Part shown: positions 48,746 to 57,916 of the stretch, piece by piece | Position numbering within the stretch: the first letter of the stretch is position 1 | How the letters are laid out: each line of letters starts with the position of its first letter | From: Mesorhizobium sp. YM1C-6-2 | Lineage (GTDB): Bacteria; Pseudomonadota; Alphaproteobacteria; Rhizobiales; Rhizobiaceae | Direction: 5' to 3' | DNA length: 64,000 bases | NCBI RefSeq assembly: GCF_003666685.1 | Contig: NZ_RCIZ01000001.1 | Coordinates: 496,001-560,000, forward strand | Position numbers and translations under genes: made by a program | Notes under the pieces: generated by a model | Databases searched by the model: none | The model's input: only the letters and a program-made list of their open reading frames with translations | What the model was told of the DNA's origin: nothing

Positions 48746-50032
48746 ATGAAGATCACAAGGTCAGGCGAATGGCGCCGCGCGCTAACCGTTGGCTGGCTTC
48801 CACTTGTGTTCGCGCTTGTGTGCAATGCAGCCGCAACGGAATACAAGCTCGCGCCAGGAGATGTGGTGGAGGTCACCATCGCCGGGTTGCCGGAGTGGCG
48901 TAACCGTGTCGCCGTCCAGCTCGATGGAACGATATCTCTGCCGACCCTTGGGGTCATCGAAATCGCAGGTCTGACGGCGTCAGAAATGCGGAATCGGATC
49001 GCTGCCGTCTTGCCGACACGACTCTTCCGGCAGTGGACGCCCGAGGGGCGCGAATATACGGTCCTGGTTCTCCCAACCGATATCGCCGCAACCGTTGTCG
49101 AATACCGGCCGATCTACGTCGATGGCGACGTCCTCACGCCAGGCCAATACGCGTTCCGTCCCCTGATGTCGGTCCGTCAGGCTGTGGCCCTCTCCGGGGG
49201 CTACAGCACGGTCCGGGCGAGTCCCGCGGGATTCAGTCCCGACCGAACGATGGACTTGCGCGAAGCCTACAATCTTCAAGCGTTGGAATATGCGAGAGAA
49301 ACCGTGCACCTGCTGCGTCTGCAGGCCGAATTGAGCGACGCGGACACATTCGAAAAGGAAATCCCGGCAGACTTGCCGGTTCCGGCTGCTACTCTCGCGA
49401 ACCTCATTCAGTCCGAACGGGAATCGCTGAAAATCGCACTGGAGAACCACGGCCAAGAGATTGGCTCTATTCGTGCAGCGATGAAACAAGCGGATGAGCA
49501 GATCGCAATCCTTGCTCAACAGGAAAAGAAGGAAGAAAGCGGAGCACAGGCTGATGCGAAAGAGCTTGAAGATCTCACCGCGTATTTCAAGGCCGGCAAC
49601 ACGTCCAGTGCGCGCGTAACGGAGGCACGCCGCGCGGTGCTGCTGTCCTCCACGCGCCAGCTTCAGACCACTGTCAACATGATGGAGCTCCAAAGGGGAC
49701 GGCAGGGCTTGGCGCGGAGTCTCGACGGGACGATAAATTTGCGTCGGATCGAACTTCTTGGAAACATTCGAGAGACGAGTGGGAGATTGGCTGAAGCGGA
49801 ATTGCGATTGAAGGCCGCCAGCGAGAAGCTTCGGTCCGGCGGGATCAATTCATCCCCTCAGATGCTCGGAACGGCTGCGCAACCCGAAATCACGATCATG
49901 CGCAAACTCGGTCAGGACTGGCGCCGCAGTCCGGCTGATGAGCAGACCGAGCTACTCCCGGGCGATGTCGTCGAAGTCTTGCTCCGTTCCACTCAGATGC
50001 CAGGGAGTGTGGCGACGATCGGGGAGAGATAA
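48746..50032 (+). CDS. Polysaccharide export protein (ExoF/Wza-type)
   Basis: A 428-residue periplasmic/outer-membrane exporter. The signal peptide includes residues 11-30 (ALTVGWLPLVFALVCNAAAT). The Poly_export motif LAPGDVVEVTIAGLPEW is followed by DGTISLPTLGVIEIAGLTASEM. A SLBB domain (YVDGDVLTPGQYAFRPLMSVRQAV) and a long helical region (residues 185-370), as in rhizobial ExoF, follow, and a second export motif LLPGDVVEVLL is near the C terminus. No lipobox is present, unlike Wza. It would connect the chain-length protein to the outer membrane. First gene of the rightward operon. Confidence 0.9.
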   Translation: MKITRSGEWRRALTVGWLPLVFALVCNAAATEYKLAPGDVVEVTIAGLPEWRNRVAVQLDGTISLPTLGVIEIAGLTASEMRNRIAAVLPTRLFRQWTPEGREYTVLVLPTDIAATVVEYRPIYVDGDVLTPGQYAFRPLMSVRQAVALSGGYSTVRASPAGFSPDRTMDLREAYNLQALEYARETVHLLRLQAELSDADTFEKEIPADLPVPAATLANLIQSERESLKIALENHGQEIGSIRAAMKQADEQIAILAQQEKKEESGAQADAKELEDLTAYFKAGNTSSARVTEARRAVLLSSTRQLQTTVNMMELQRGRQGLARSLDGTINLRRIELLGNIRETSGRLAEAELRLKAASEKLRSGGINSSPQMLGTAAQPEITIMRKLGQDWRRSPADEQTELLPGDVVEVLLRSTQMPGSVATIGER

Positions 50033-50128
50033 AGGAATGTCGCGAAGCCGGCAGCCTACGCAACGGCCAGTTTCGAGCCAAGGGTCGACAACAGAGCTGG
50101 AACTCACGTCCGAGAGGGAGTTTGACTG

Positions 50129-51337
50129 ATGCAACACGGTCCGACGCGGGCGACGCAGCCGGAGGCCGTCGCCGTGGTCGTCGGCCAACTCGGGCAAGGC
50201 GGAACCGAGAGGCAACTCTATCATTTTCTCGCGCATTGTGATTTCGCCCGATGGGTCCCTACCGTCTACGTGTCTGGCGAACTCGGGTTCTGGGAAATTC
50301 CAATCCGAGAGCTCGGCATTCCTGTCGTGCTGCTGAAGGGCCGGCCTCTGGATAAGATGCGGCAATTGCGTGCAGCATGCATCGCCCGGAAAACGCGATG
50401 CCTCTTCTCGTGGTCGTCCTACACCAACGTCTTCGCGCTCGCCTTGGCCGGGCTCGGTGTCCGAAGCATCGGATCGTTCCGTAACGCATTGTTTGCTGAC
50501 CTGCCGACAGGACTGCGCGGATTATGGTCGTGGATGAGCTTGGCCGGCATCTCTGTCGCGGTCTGCAATTCGCGCGAGACCCAGGAGCAACTTACGCACC
50601 GCCTCGGCGCGAAAAGACGCGTTGTCTATGTGCCCAACGCGGTCGAGATTTTCCCGCCTGATCGGATGGCTCGGTGGCGCACCGAGTGGCGTCGACGGCT
50701 TGATCTGCGCGATGACGCGGTGTTGGTGCTTGGAGTGGGTCGGCTGGCGCCTCAGAAGCGCTTCGACCGCTTCATCGACACGATCGCGAGGGTTGGTCGG
50801 CACAGCAGGGTGCAGGCCGCGATCGCCGGAAAAGATCTCGGCTGCCTTGACGAGTTGAAGCGCCAGGTGGCGCGCCTGGGGCTCGACGACAGGGTGCGCT
50901 TTCTCGGCAGTGTGCCAGATGCTCGAGAACTCATCTGCGCGGCCGACATTTTCCTGCTGTCTTCCGATCACGAGGGCATGCCCAACGTTGTGTTGGAAGC
51001 CATGGCAGCGAGTGTGCCCTGTGTCGCAACGCGAGTGAACGGCGTCGGCGACATTATCCAGAACGGCGTGACCGGGGTCATAGCCGAATCCGATCCGGAA
51101 GAGTTGTCGCGCCATGTCCTTCGTCTTGCGAAAAACGCTGGCTTACGGCGCAAGATCGGTGCCCTTGCGCGCGCCTGGGTCGAGCAGAAGTTCCAGCCGA
51201 AATCGGTCACCAGCCAACTCTGGACGTTATGCGCGGCGGCAAGCGACGCCGATACAAAGGAGTGGATTGGGCATGCGACTCGCAATCTTCGTCGACCAGG
51301 TTTTCCGACGCGAGGGCGACACTCTTTCGACGGATGA
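50129..51337 (+). CDS. Glycosyltransferase family 4 protein
   Basis: A 402-residue GT-B enzyme: GQLGQGGTERQLYHFLAH is the acceptor-side start, VLVLGVGRLAPQKRFDRFIDTIA begins the C-terminal domain, and FLLSSDHEGMPNVVLEAMAASVPCVA is the GT4 EGxPNxxLEA donor motif. GAGGGAG lies before the ATG. Its 3' end overlaps the next glycosyltransferase by 65 bp in another frame, indicating coupled translation. The sugar specificity is not known. Confidence 0.9.
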   Translation: MQHGPTRATQPEAVAVVVGQLGQGGTERQLYHFLAHCDFARWVPTVYVSGELGFWEIPIRELGIPVVLLKGRPLDKMRQLRAACIARKTRCLFSWSSYTNVFALALAGLGVRSIGSFRNALFADLPTGLRGLWSWMSLAGISVAVCNSRETQEQLTHRLGAKRRVVYVPNAVEIFPPDRMARWRTEWRRRLDLRDDAVLVLGVGRLAPQKRFDRFIDTIARVGRHSRVQAAIAGKDLGCLDELKRQVARLGLDDRVRFLGSVPDARELICAADIFLLSSDHEGMPNVVLEAMAASVPCVATRVNGVGDIIQNGVTGVIAESDPEELSRHVLRLAKNAGLRRKIGALARAWVEQKFQPKSVTSQLWTLCAAASDADTKEWIGHATRNLRRPGFPTRGRHSFDG

Positions 51338-52445
51338 GCCTTACATCCTTTTTCCGGCCAGTTTCATCGAGTCCGTCGACGAGATCGTCTTCATCGGGCG
51401 TGAGGCAAGGCAAGCTGGGCGCGGGCCCTATGTGCTTGACCATCCGGCGATCACGCTATGCCCTCTTCCATACTATCCGAATCTGTATCAACTCTGGCGC
51501 CTCAGCCCCCGCACATTCCTCGAAATCCGCCGCCGAATTTCCGAGCAAGCACGAAGCTGGGATGCGATCCTGATTGGCGGTCCGCATCCAATCGGGCAGA
51601 TGATCGCGAAGGAGTGTATCGCCCTCGGCGTGCCAGTTGGCCTGGTGGTGCGCCAGAACCTGGTCCAGCAGATGGGCGCGCATCGGGGTTTGAAACGCCT
51701 TGCTGCCATGGCGGCCGCAAGAGCACTTGATTGGCATTTCAAACGGCTTGCGCGTGACCGGACGGTTTTCACCGTCGGCGGAGACCTCACCCGGGAATAC
51801 CGCCGCTTCAGCAACCGGGTGCACGAACATATGCCCTGTCTGATGAGGGACGCACAGCTCAGGACCTTTGCAGAAATGTGCTCCGGGTCCGATCCAACAA
51901 GGTTGATCTGCGTCGGCCGTCTCGCTCCCGAAAAGGGACATCAGGTTCTTCTCGAAGCACTCGCACACCTTAAGCAGCGCGGCGTGCGATGCCACCTCGA
52001 GGTCGTTGGAACAGGCCCGCTTGAGCCGGAGCTCAAGGCTCGGTCAATGACTCTTGGACTCAGCGATACCGTCACATTCCACGGTTTCGTGTCTTACGGG
52101 CCGGCTTTGTTCGAACTTTACCGACAAGCTGGAGCGCTCGTGCTCCCATCCTTCACGGAGGGCTTTCCGCAGGTCATCAATGAGTCGTTATGCATTGGCC
52201 TACCGACGATCGCGACTGCCGTGGGCGGCATCCCGCTTTTCCTGACCGACGAAGAAACGGCCATGCTTGTTCCGCCAGGCGACGTCGCAGCGCTTGCAGG
52301 TGCGATTGAGCAAGTGGTGCGCCGTCCGGAATTACGGGAACGTTTGCGCAGCAATGGGCGCAAGCTGATGGTCGACAATACCTTGGAAGCAAATCGCGAA
52401 CGGATGATTGGAGTGCTTCATGCCGAAGTCTTCAAGACCGCCTGA
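51273..52445 (+). CDS. Glycosyltransferase family 4 protein
   Basis: A 390-residue GT-B enzyme with an unusual N-terminal half (FVDQVFRREGDTLSTDEPYIL) and a normal C-terminal half: LICVGRLAPEKGHQVLLEALAHL, PLEPELKARSMTLGLSDTVTF and LVLPSFTEGFPQVINESLCIG, the donor-site signature. The ATG at 51273 follows AAAGGAGT and matches the fold; the longer open frame upstream overlaps the previous gene and looks unrelated. Its end overlaps the following GT2 gene by 26 bp. Confidence 0.89.
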   Translation: MRLAIFVDQVFRREGDTLSTDEPYILFPASFIESVDEIVFIGREARQAGRGPYVLDHPAITLCPLPYYPNLYQLWRLSPRTFLEIRRRISEQARSWDAILIGGPHPIGQMIAKECIALGVPVGLVVRQNLVQQMGAHRGLKRLAAMAAARALDWHFKRLARDRTVFTVGGDLTREYRRFSNRVHEHMPCLMRDAQLRTFAEMCSGSDPTRLICVGRLAPEKGHQVLLEALAHLKQRGVRCHLEVVGTGPLEPELKARSMTLGLSDTVTFHGFVSYGPALFELYRQAGALVLPSFTEGFPQVINESLCIGLPTIATAVGGIPLFLTDEETAMLVPPGDVAALAGAIEQVVRRPELRERLRSNGRKLMVDNTLEANRERMIGVLHAEVFKTA

Positions 52446-53892
52446 ATATCGGTCTGCGCTCGCCGATTACCCGGAACCACCAGTCCCCGAGCAGCCGACC
52501 GTTGGCATAGTCATCCCGATCTGCGACGAGATCGCGCATATCGAGGCACTCGCTGCAGATGTTTTCAACCAGGATTACCCCTCGATTGCCGAAATCTGGT
52601 TCGTTGATGCCGGGTCAACCGATGGAACGCTCAAGGTGCTGCAAAAGATGCAGACGGTCGACCCGCGTGTGCGCGTCCTCGACAATCCGCGTCGCAGCCC
52701 CGCCGCAGCCATCAATTTGGCGCTTCCCCACATCCGGACCAACATCGTCCTGCGTCTTGACGCCCACGCCCGCTACCAACCGGACGTCGTCCGGCAAAGC
52801 GTCGCGGCACTGCACGCGACCGGCGCAGGGGGGGTAGGAGCGATCGCGCGTCCATTGCCTGCACGATCGATCGTTGGTCGCGCAATCGTTGCGGCGCACA
52901 GAAGCCCTTTCGGCATCGGAGTTGCCAAGTTCCGAAGAGAAGGAGCCTCAGGATGGACCGATACGATCTGGAACGGCTGCTACTGGAAGTATATCGTCGA
53001 TCGAGTCGGCCCACTACGCGAAGATCTGTGGCGCGCCGAGGATAACGACTTCAACCAGAGAATCCGGCGGCTTGGCTATGGCCTCTATCTTTCGCCGGAA
53101 ATCCGGGCCTTCTATCAGCCTCGCCAGTCCTTGCCTGCGCTCTGCAAGCAATATTTTTGCAATGGACTCGGCGGCGCGCTCGCCTTGGCCGAGAATTGGC
53201 GTGCATTGCGGCTTCGTCATCTCGCTCCGCTCGCCTTGGTAGCAAGCTTGTCAATTCCGTTGGCGGCATCCCTATTCTGGCCTCCCGCGCTGCTCGCCTC
53301 AGCAGGGATGCTGTTGCTTTATGGGACTGCTTTGTTGTCCGCCACCTTGCTGGCCGCTTGCACAGCGCCCGGCATGCATCTGCTCCTCTTTCCCATGGTA
53401 CTGGTGACGGTCCACCTGAGCTATGGATGCGGCTCACTTTGCGGACTCGCTTCGCGGTCCCGCTCCCTTGTGACTCGCCTTTCAGATTCGACTGCTCGTT
53501 CCAGCAGACCCCGCCGAAAGTCTGATTGGCTCCGCCCTGTGATGGTCTTCGGGCTTGCGCCGGGCGTCTTCTATTTCTTGCTGGCTTCCAGTGCTGTGTC
53601 GACAGAACCAGCCGTATGGCCTGCGCCGAGTTTGGAACGCATTGGCCGCGGCGCTGCTCCTGGCGATGGGATGACGATCGAGCTTGATGCCGCTCGCGGT
53701 GAAACCGAGACGTTCCAGATTGGATTCGCGCGTCGGTCTCCCGTCTATGTGGCGCGGTCCAGTTCCGACCTGCGCGGATCGAACCGGCCACTCGGCCCCG
53801 GACGGTACGCCGATGCGTTGATCCGGCTGGTACAGGAACGATCACTTTGGTGGCAGGCGGCCACCAGGGAGGGCTTCAGTGAGCGGCGATGA
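52420..53892 (+). CDS. ExoA-like GT2 glycosyltransferase fused to the start of a secreted DUF4091-like protein
   Basis: A 490-residue protein. Residues 1-335 are a GT2/GT-A glycosyltransferase of the succinoglycan ExoA type: VGIVIPICDEIAHIEALAAD, WFVDAGSTDGTLKVL, LRLDAHARYQPDVV (DxD-like) and RAEDNDFNQRIRRLG, then two membrane segments (LAPLALVASLSIPLAAS, MLLLYGTALLSATLLAA). After residue 370 the frame resembles a secreted protein's beginning: hydrophobic PVMVFGLAPGVFYFLLASS, then EPAVWPAPSLERIG, IELDAARGETETFQIGF and RPLGPGRYADALI, which echo DUF4091 N termini. Usual ExoA proteins are about 330 residues. The join is in frame, so a deletion or lost stop is inferred. TTGGAGTG precedes the ATG. 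Confidence 0.82.
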   Translation: MPKSSRPPEYRSALADYPEPPVPEQPTVGIVIPICDEIAHIEALAADVFNQDYPSIAEIWFVDAGSTDGTLKVLQKMQTVDPRVRVLDNPRRSPAAAINLALPHIRTNIVLRLDAHARYQPDVVRQSVAALHATGAGGVGAIARPLPARSIVGRAIVAAHRSPFGIGVAKFRREGASGWTDTIWNGCYWKYIVDRVGPLREDLWRAEDNDFNQRIRRLGYGLYLSPEIRAFYQPRQSLPALCKQYFCNGLGGALALAENWRALRLRHLAPLALVASLSIPLAASLFWPPALLASAGMLLLYGTALLSATLLAACTAPGMHLLLFPMVLVTVHLSYGCGSLCGLASRSRSLVTRLSDSTARSSRPRRKSDWLRPVMVFGLAPGVFYFLLASSAVSTEPAVWPAPSLERIGRGAAPGDGMTIELDAARGETETFQIGFARRSPVYVARSSSDLRGSNRPLGPGRYADALIRLVQERSLWWQAATREGFSERR

Positions 53893-54583
53893 AATCAACA
53901 GGCTTCGAGAAATCTACACCGAAGCTCTGCGGGACAGGCGGTGGGATGTCGACAACCCCGGCCGTCAGCAGATGGCCAAGGAACGGAGTAAGGCAATCGA
54001 AACTTTGTTAGGTGCTCGGCTCGCCCGTCCTCTCCACGAATGCCGGGTTCTGGACGTTGGATGCGGCTACGGCAATCAGCTCGGCTGGTTTAACGAGCGT
54101 GGAGTGCAGCCCGAAAATCTTTTTGGGGTAGATCTCTTGGCTGCTCATATCGAGAGTGCACGCAAACGCTATCCGACTTTCAACTTCATGCAATCGAATG
54201 CTGAGCAGCTGAACTTCCCAAGTGACTCTTTCGACATAATTGTCGCTTTCACCATTTTCTCATCTCTGATCGACAGCAGAATGGCAGAAAACGTTGCAGC
54301 CGAAATGCTCAGGGTGCTCAAGAAATCAGGAGCCATCTTGTGGTATGATCTACGCTATCCCAACCCGAGGAACTCTTCGGTCAGGGCAATGACAAGAAGA
54401 CGGATCAACTGCCTGTTTCCGGGGATGGCCATACAGCTCAAGTCGATTTCCCTGCTTCCTCAACTGGCAGATGGCCTAGGGGCGACGGCAGCCACGACCT
54501 ATCCGCTCCTGGCTGGCATTCCACTCTTGCGACCTCATTACATTGGACTGTTGTCCGCAACCCCAAGTGCCCCCGGTTCCTAA
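53879..54583 (+). CDS. Class I SAM-dependent methyltransferase
   Basis: A 234-residue methyltransferase. Motif I is RVLDVGCGYGNQLGWF, motif II VDLLAAHIESARKRY, and the post-motif segment AEQLNFPSDSFDIIVAF follows. The C-terminal PHYIGLLSATP ends the protein. It starts at GTG 53879 behind GGGAGG, overlapping the GT2 gene by 14 bp. A role in methylating a sugar of the EPS is the likely one, but the substrate is unproven. Confidence 0.86.
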   Translation: MSGDEINRLREIYTEALRDRRWDVDNPGRQQMAKERSKAIETLLGARLARPLHECRVLDVGCGYGNQLGWFNERGVQPENLFGVDLLAAHIESARKRYPTFNFMQSNAEQLNFPSDSFDIIVAFTIFSSLIDSRMAENVAAEMLRVLKKSGAILWYDLRYPNPRNSSVRAMTRRRINCLFPGMAIQLKSISLLPQLADGLGATAATTYPLLAGIPLLRPHYIGLLSATPSAPGS

Positions 54584-54700
54584 AACGCCATCGACCGGCA
54601 CGAGAACCAAGGAACTTTCGCAGCTGACTAGGGCCGCGAACAACGCCGGCAGTGTCGCCTTGCGACAGTTTGGCGAACCCGGTGGCGTCACGGCAATGAA

Positions 54701-54729
54701 GGCCAGCGCGGACGGAGTCCGCGCTGGCC
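54701..54729 (-). terminator. 13-bp perfect hairpin terminator behind the RTX lyase gene
   Basis: GGCCAGCGCGGAC and GTCCGCGCTGGCC are exact complements around a GGA loop. On the minus strand the hairpin begins 6 nt after the stop codon of the leftward gene and is followed by TTCATTG. It may also stop rightward transcription from the methyltransferase. Confidence 0.7.
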
Positions 54730-54735
54730 GATCCG

Positions 54736-56481
54736 TCAGACCAAGAAGTAGGAGGCGTTAATCGCCGCAACATCGGTATCGAGCAAACCGATGTTGCCAT
54801 GGTCGGTGATCGTGAACACGTCGTCTTTGTAGCCGTCGCCATCGACGTCGGCCTTGACGAATTCCAGATCGTCAAATTTCAGACCGGATTGGCGGAGGTC
54901 GAGTCGATCGGCGCCATTTCCCCAGTCCAGTATGACATCCGTGCCCCAGTTGGCTTCACTGAAAACGAAGACGTCGGCGCCCGCCCCGCCTTCAAGGAAG
55001 TCATTGCCTGCTCCACCTCTCAAATGGTCAGCACCGTTGCCGCCCTCAAGGATATCGTTGCCGGCCCCGCCAGACAGATTGTCCCTGCCGCCTTTGCCGT
55101 CGATCAAGTCGTTACCCGAGGTTCCGACGATTGTGTCTGCGCGACCGTTGCCGTCGATGCTCTTCTTGTACGCGCTGTAGTCGGGTTGGCCGACAGGACC
55201 CGGTACAGGCACAGACACGTTTCCTGAGCCGGAGCCAGTGCCGGAACCAGTGCCAGAACCAGTGCCAGTGTCGGGCTGGGACGGATTGGTTGGCAGCTCG
55301 ATCGAGCCACTCCCCCCAGACGACTTGCCCGCCTCGAAAGCGCCCAGATCCGGAGCGGAACCTACATATGAGCCTCCACGATCGGACCCTTTGTCCATAA
55401 GGTCGCTTCCATTCGCGAGATGAAGGAACTGGGTGGTCGGGAGTGAGCCATCGGCCGCACGATCCCCCCGCGCCGTGCTGTCATTCAACGACAGGAAATC
55501 GCTGGCATCCACCTTTACGGGCATCGTCCAGGAATTGCCTTCGCTCGATCCGGACGCCGCGACTTTTCCGGTTCCGGCCGAAAGATTGTTGCGGAAGGTG
55601 TGGTTCCCTTCCCAAAATCCATAGTTGTACAGGCCGTTGTTGTAGGCGGTGTTGTTCTCGAGCGTTAGCGGATTCGACGCGGAATTCTCGTCGAAACCAA
55701 TCGAACGATTCCCCCAGGCGACATTGTTGGTCACGGTGTGGCCGCCCGAGGTGGTGCTCGTCCCGGCACGACCGCCGCCCAGCTTGAAGCCCATCCCATC
55801 ACCGCCTGCACCGCCGTTGGTGGCGTAGCCATTGCCGAAGGCCCAGTTGCCATCCAGGACGACGGGCGCGCCCTTCGTGTTGTTCATGATGTTGAAGAGA
55901 TCAAAGCCATCGTCCGAGTTAGCCCAGGCGCGATTGCCGCGCAGGACATTGCCCGCGCCGGTGGTGGCGATCTGGAAACCGTCCGCGTTGTCGCGATTCA
56001 GATCCTGGTTGTGATGAGAGTCGTTGTTCAGCAGCAGGTTGTTCGAACTGGCGCCGTACAACACGATGCCCTTGCCCTCCCACTGCGAATTCCATCCATT
56101 GTGGTGAACGTCCAACTGCTCGATCTTGTTGTAATGCGAGCTGCCCTCGATCATGAGGCCACCCTCAGGGCCGTTCTTGATCTCGAGGCCCTTGATGTGG
56201 TTCCACGATACACTCGACATGTCGACGACATAGCCGCCCTTCATCGAGGATCCGTCTAGAATAGGAACCTCGTTCTTGTAGTTTGTCACCGTGATCGGGT
56301 TGCCGCTCGTGCCATCTTTCGTTAGTTGCACGCCAGACGCGAGCTTGTAGACGCCTCCACGCATATAAATTGTATCGCCGGGTTTTGCGATATCATGCGC
56401 ATACTGAAGCGAAGCGAACGGACTCTCTAACTGACCAGAATTGTTATTCGATCCAGTCGGAGACACGTAATAAATCGCCAT
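54736..56481 (-). CDS. RTX-tailed parallel beta-helix polysaccharide lyase/glycanase-like protein
   Basis: A 581-residue secreted protein. The N-terminal 370 residues form a right-handed beta-helix like PL9/pectate-lyase-like proteins (YYVSPTGSNNNSGQLESPF at the start, Asn ladder motifs such as NNVAWGNRS and LENNTAYNN). A Gly/Ser/Thr linker with repeated GTGSG follows, then RTX nonapeptides such as GGRDNLSGGAGNDILEGGNG and GAGNDFLEGG, which bind calcium. There is no Sec signal, and the C-terminal SYFLV fits a type I export signal. Inferred: exported by the type I system at 40035-43137 and acting on the polymer. GAGGG lies before the ATG. The substrate is not determined. Confidence 0.85.
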   Translation of the reverse strand: MAIYYVSPTGSNNNSGQLESPFASLQYAHDIAKPGDTIYMRGGVYKLASGVQLTKDGTSGNPITVTNYKNEVPILDGSSMKGGYVVDMSSVSWNHIKGLEIKNGPEGGLMIEGSSHYNKIEQLDVHHNGWNSQWEGKGIVLYGASSNNLLLNNDSHHNQDLNRDNADGFQIATTGAGNVLRGNRAWANSDDGFDLFNIMNNTKGAPVVLDGNWAFGNGYATNGGAGGDGMGFKLGGGRAGTSTTSGGHTVTNNVAWGNRSIGFDENSASNPLTLENNTAYNNGLYNYGFWEGNHTFRNNLSAGTGKVAASGSSEGNSWTMPVKVDASDFLSLNDSTARGDRAADGSLPTTQFLHLANGSDLMDKGSDRGGSYVGSAPDLGAFEAGKSSGGSGSIELPTNPSQPDTGTGSGTGSGTGSGSGNVSVPVPGPVGQPDYSAYKKSIDGNGRADTIVGTSGNDLIDGKGGRDNLSGGAGNDILEGGNGADHLRGGAGNDFLEGGAGADVFVFSEANWGTDVILDWGNGADRLDLRQSGLKFDDLEFVKADVDGDGYKDDVFTITDHGNIGLLDTDVAAINASYFLV

Positions 56482-56509
56482 TCTATTTTTCCCTCATAAC
56501 GAGTTAGAT

Positions 56510-56527
56510 CTAGTTGATTTCAACTAG
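56510..56527. promoter_or_regulatory. 18-bp palindrome upstream of the RTX protein gene
   Basis: CTAGTTGA and TCAACTAG are perfect complements around TT, 29-46 bp before the ATG. The position suits an operator or a 5' mRNA hairpin. No family of regulator is identified. Confidence 0.5.
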
Positions 56528-56986
56528 AAGTTTGGTCTTTATTCCTCAAAAACGATTGGTTATCGATCTGATTCTTCGAGGTACCAGGGTTAACTGCCCT
56601 CGTAATGCGACGAGACTTTGTCAGAGCCTCGAAAAAATTCACAGGAAAATTCGGATAGGACAGATCGCGGGCGGCTGAGAGTTCGCCCAGAGCCGCGGCC
56701 GAGGCCGCAGCCGACAGTCTCCAAAAATCGGCAAGTCCGTGCCGAACATCGATCGCGGGTTTGTCCGGATTCCTTGCGGCGCCAAGGCATCCTGCAGGTA
56801 GGCGGGACCATTTTCCCTTGGGTTAGACCGGAGCAACAAGAAACCGAGGCGCCCGGCTCTCCGTCCGCGGATGGCCCGATCAAGCCGGCCGCATCGATTG
56901 AAGGAAGGGACGATCTGTCACAGCCAGACTAAAGGTCGCCACGCGACGGTCCGACCTCGAGCATAATTCCTAGTCTGCAGACCAGC
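56528..56986. other. Gap between methyltransferase and RTX protein genes
   Basis: About 460 bp that hold the upstream region of the RTX gene and the 3' side of the methyltransferase gene. Short frames on both strands show no family features. Apart from a GC-rich patch at about 56670-56720, I see nothing of note. Confidence 0.5.
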
Positions 56987-57916
56987 CTAGGCTCTTCTCG
57001 CGACGACATAGACCCTGTCGATGAGGACTCTTTCAATTTTGTCGACGATCGGAATCCCAGAAGCAAGCTTGTGCCACGACTCTGCCCAAGCGCTCAGGAC
57101 CGCGGGAAACACGAGATTATTCTTCACCGGGCTGTAAAAACTTAAGGGTAACACCGCCCGTATCCTGGAGAATCCCACGCCCTTCAATTTCGACGAAAGG
57201 TCATCGTACGTCGTCTCATTGAGATGAAATCCTAAGGGCTCCCTAGCGTCCGGGAAGAGGTCTCGAGTCATGTCGTGCGGGCCGGTATGCCGGTTTGGGG
57301 TTACGATGATTGCCTCCCCGCCAGGCCTCAAGACCGCACGAACCTGTTCAAGATGTCTACGAACATCGTCGGGATGGAGGTGCTCATAGACGTCTATGCT
57401 GACTATCTTGTCGAACGACTGCTCGGGGAAATTGCTCGTTAGCTCGTCCGCGAAGCCCTTGGCTATTTTCGCGTTCGTTATCCCTCTGTTTTCCAAGAGG
57501 GCTCGGGCTTCATCGAGAACCGGGGCGGAGACGTCAATTCCAGTTATGGAGTTAACATGCGAAGCTAGCCCGGCACAGGTGTAGCCTCGCCCGCAACCAA
57601 TCTCCAGAACATCATCCTGAGGCTGGCAGAATCGCAACAGCGATTTCACCAATGCGTCTGATGTTCCTGCCGCGCGGCACTCGGGCTCATCGGGCATTGT
57701 GGCCATCCGAGCGGCAGAAACGGCAGTGTATGCTTCCTCGAAGAGTCTCCTTCTGTCCCTCGGAACGCTGCTCTTCAATATCTTTGCATAGTGCAATTCC
57801 AATTCCCGCCACTCGGTCATGCTGAGCCTCCGCGAGATCGCACCTAACCCAGTGAAGAACTGGTTGAGGTGGCCTGTTACGATACTCCGCCAGTCCGGAT
57901 CTTGTGCTTGATCCAC
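56987..57916 (-). CDS. Class I SAM-dependent methyltransferase
   Basis: A 309-residue methyltransferase with motif I DVLEIGCGRGYTCAGLASHV, a motif II-like ITGIDVSAPVLDEARALLEN and the acidic FDKIVSIDVYEHLHPDDVRRH of the UbiG/UbiE kind. The start is GTG 57916 with GGAG 5 nt before it, overlapping the deacetylase-like gene by 40 bp. The three-gene leftward operon (acyltransferase-like, deacetylase-like, methyltransferase) suggests sugar modification. The substrate is not known. Confidence 0.85.
   Translation of the reverse strand: MDQAQDPDWRSIVTGHLNQFFTGLGAISRRLSMTEWRELELHYAKILKSSVPRDRRRLFEEAYTAVSAARMATMPDEPECRAAGTSDALVKSLLRFCQPQDDVLEIGCGRGYTCAGLASHVNSITGIDVSAPVLDEARALLENRGITNAKIAKGFADELTSNFPEQSFDKIVSIDVYEHLHPDDVRRHLEQVRAVLRPGGEAIIVTPNRHTGPHDMTRDLFPDAREPLGFHLNETTYDDLSSKLKGVGFSRIRAVLPLSFYSPVKNNLVFPAVLSAWAESWHKLASGIPIVDKIERVLIDRVYVVARRA

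Noticed and set aside
56618-56932. 104-codon plus-strand frame between the RTX gene and the methyltransferase
   Set aside because: Arg/Pro/Ser-rich with no ribosome site or family features; likely noncoding.
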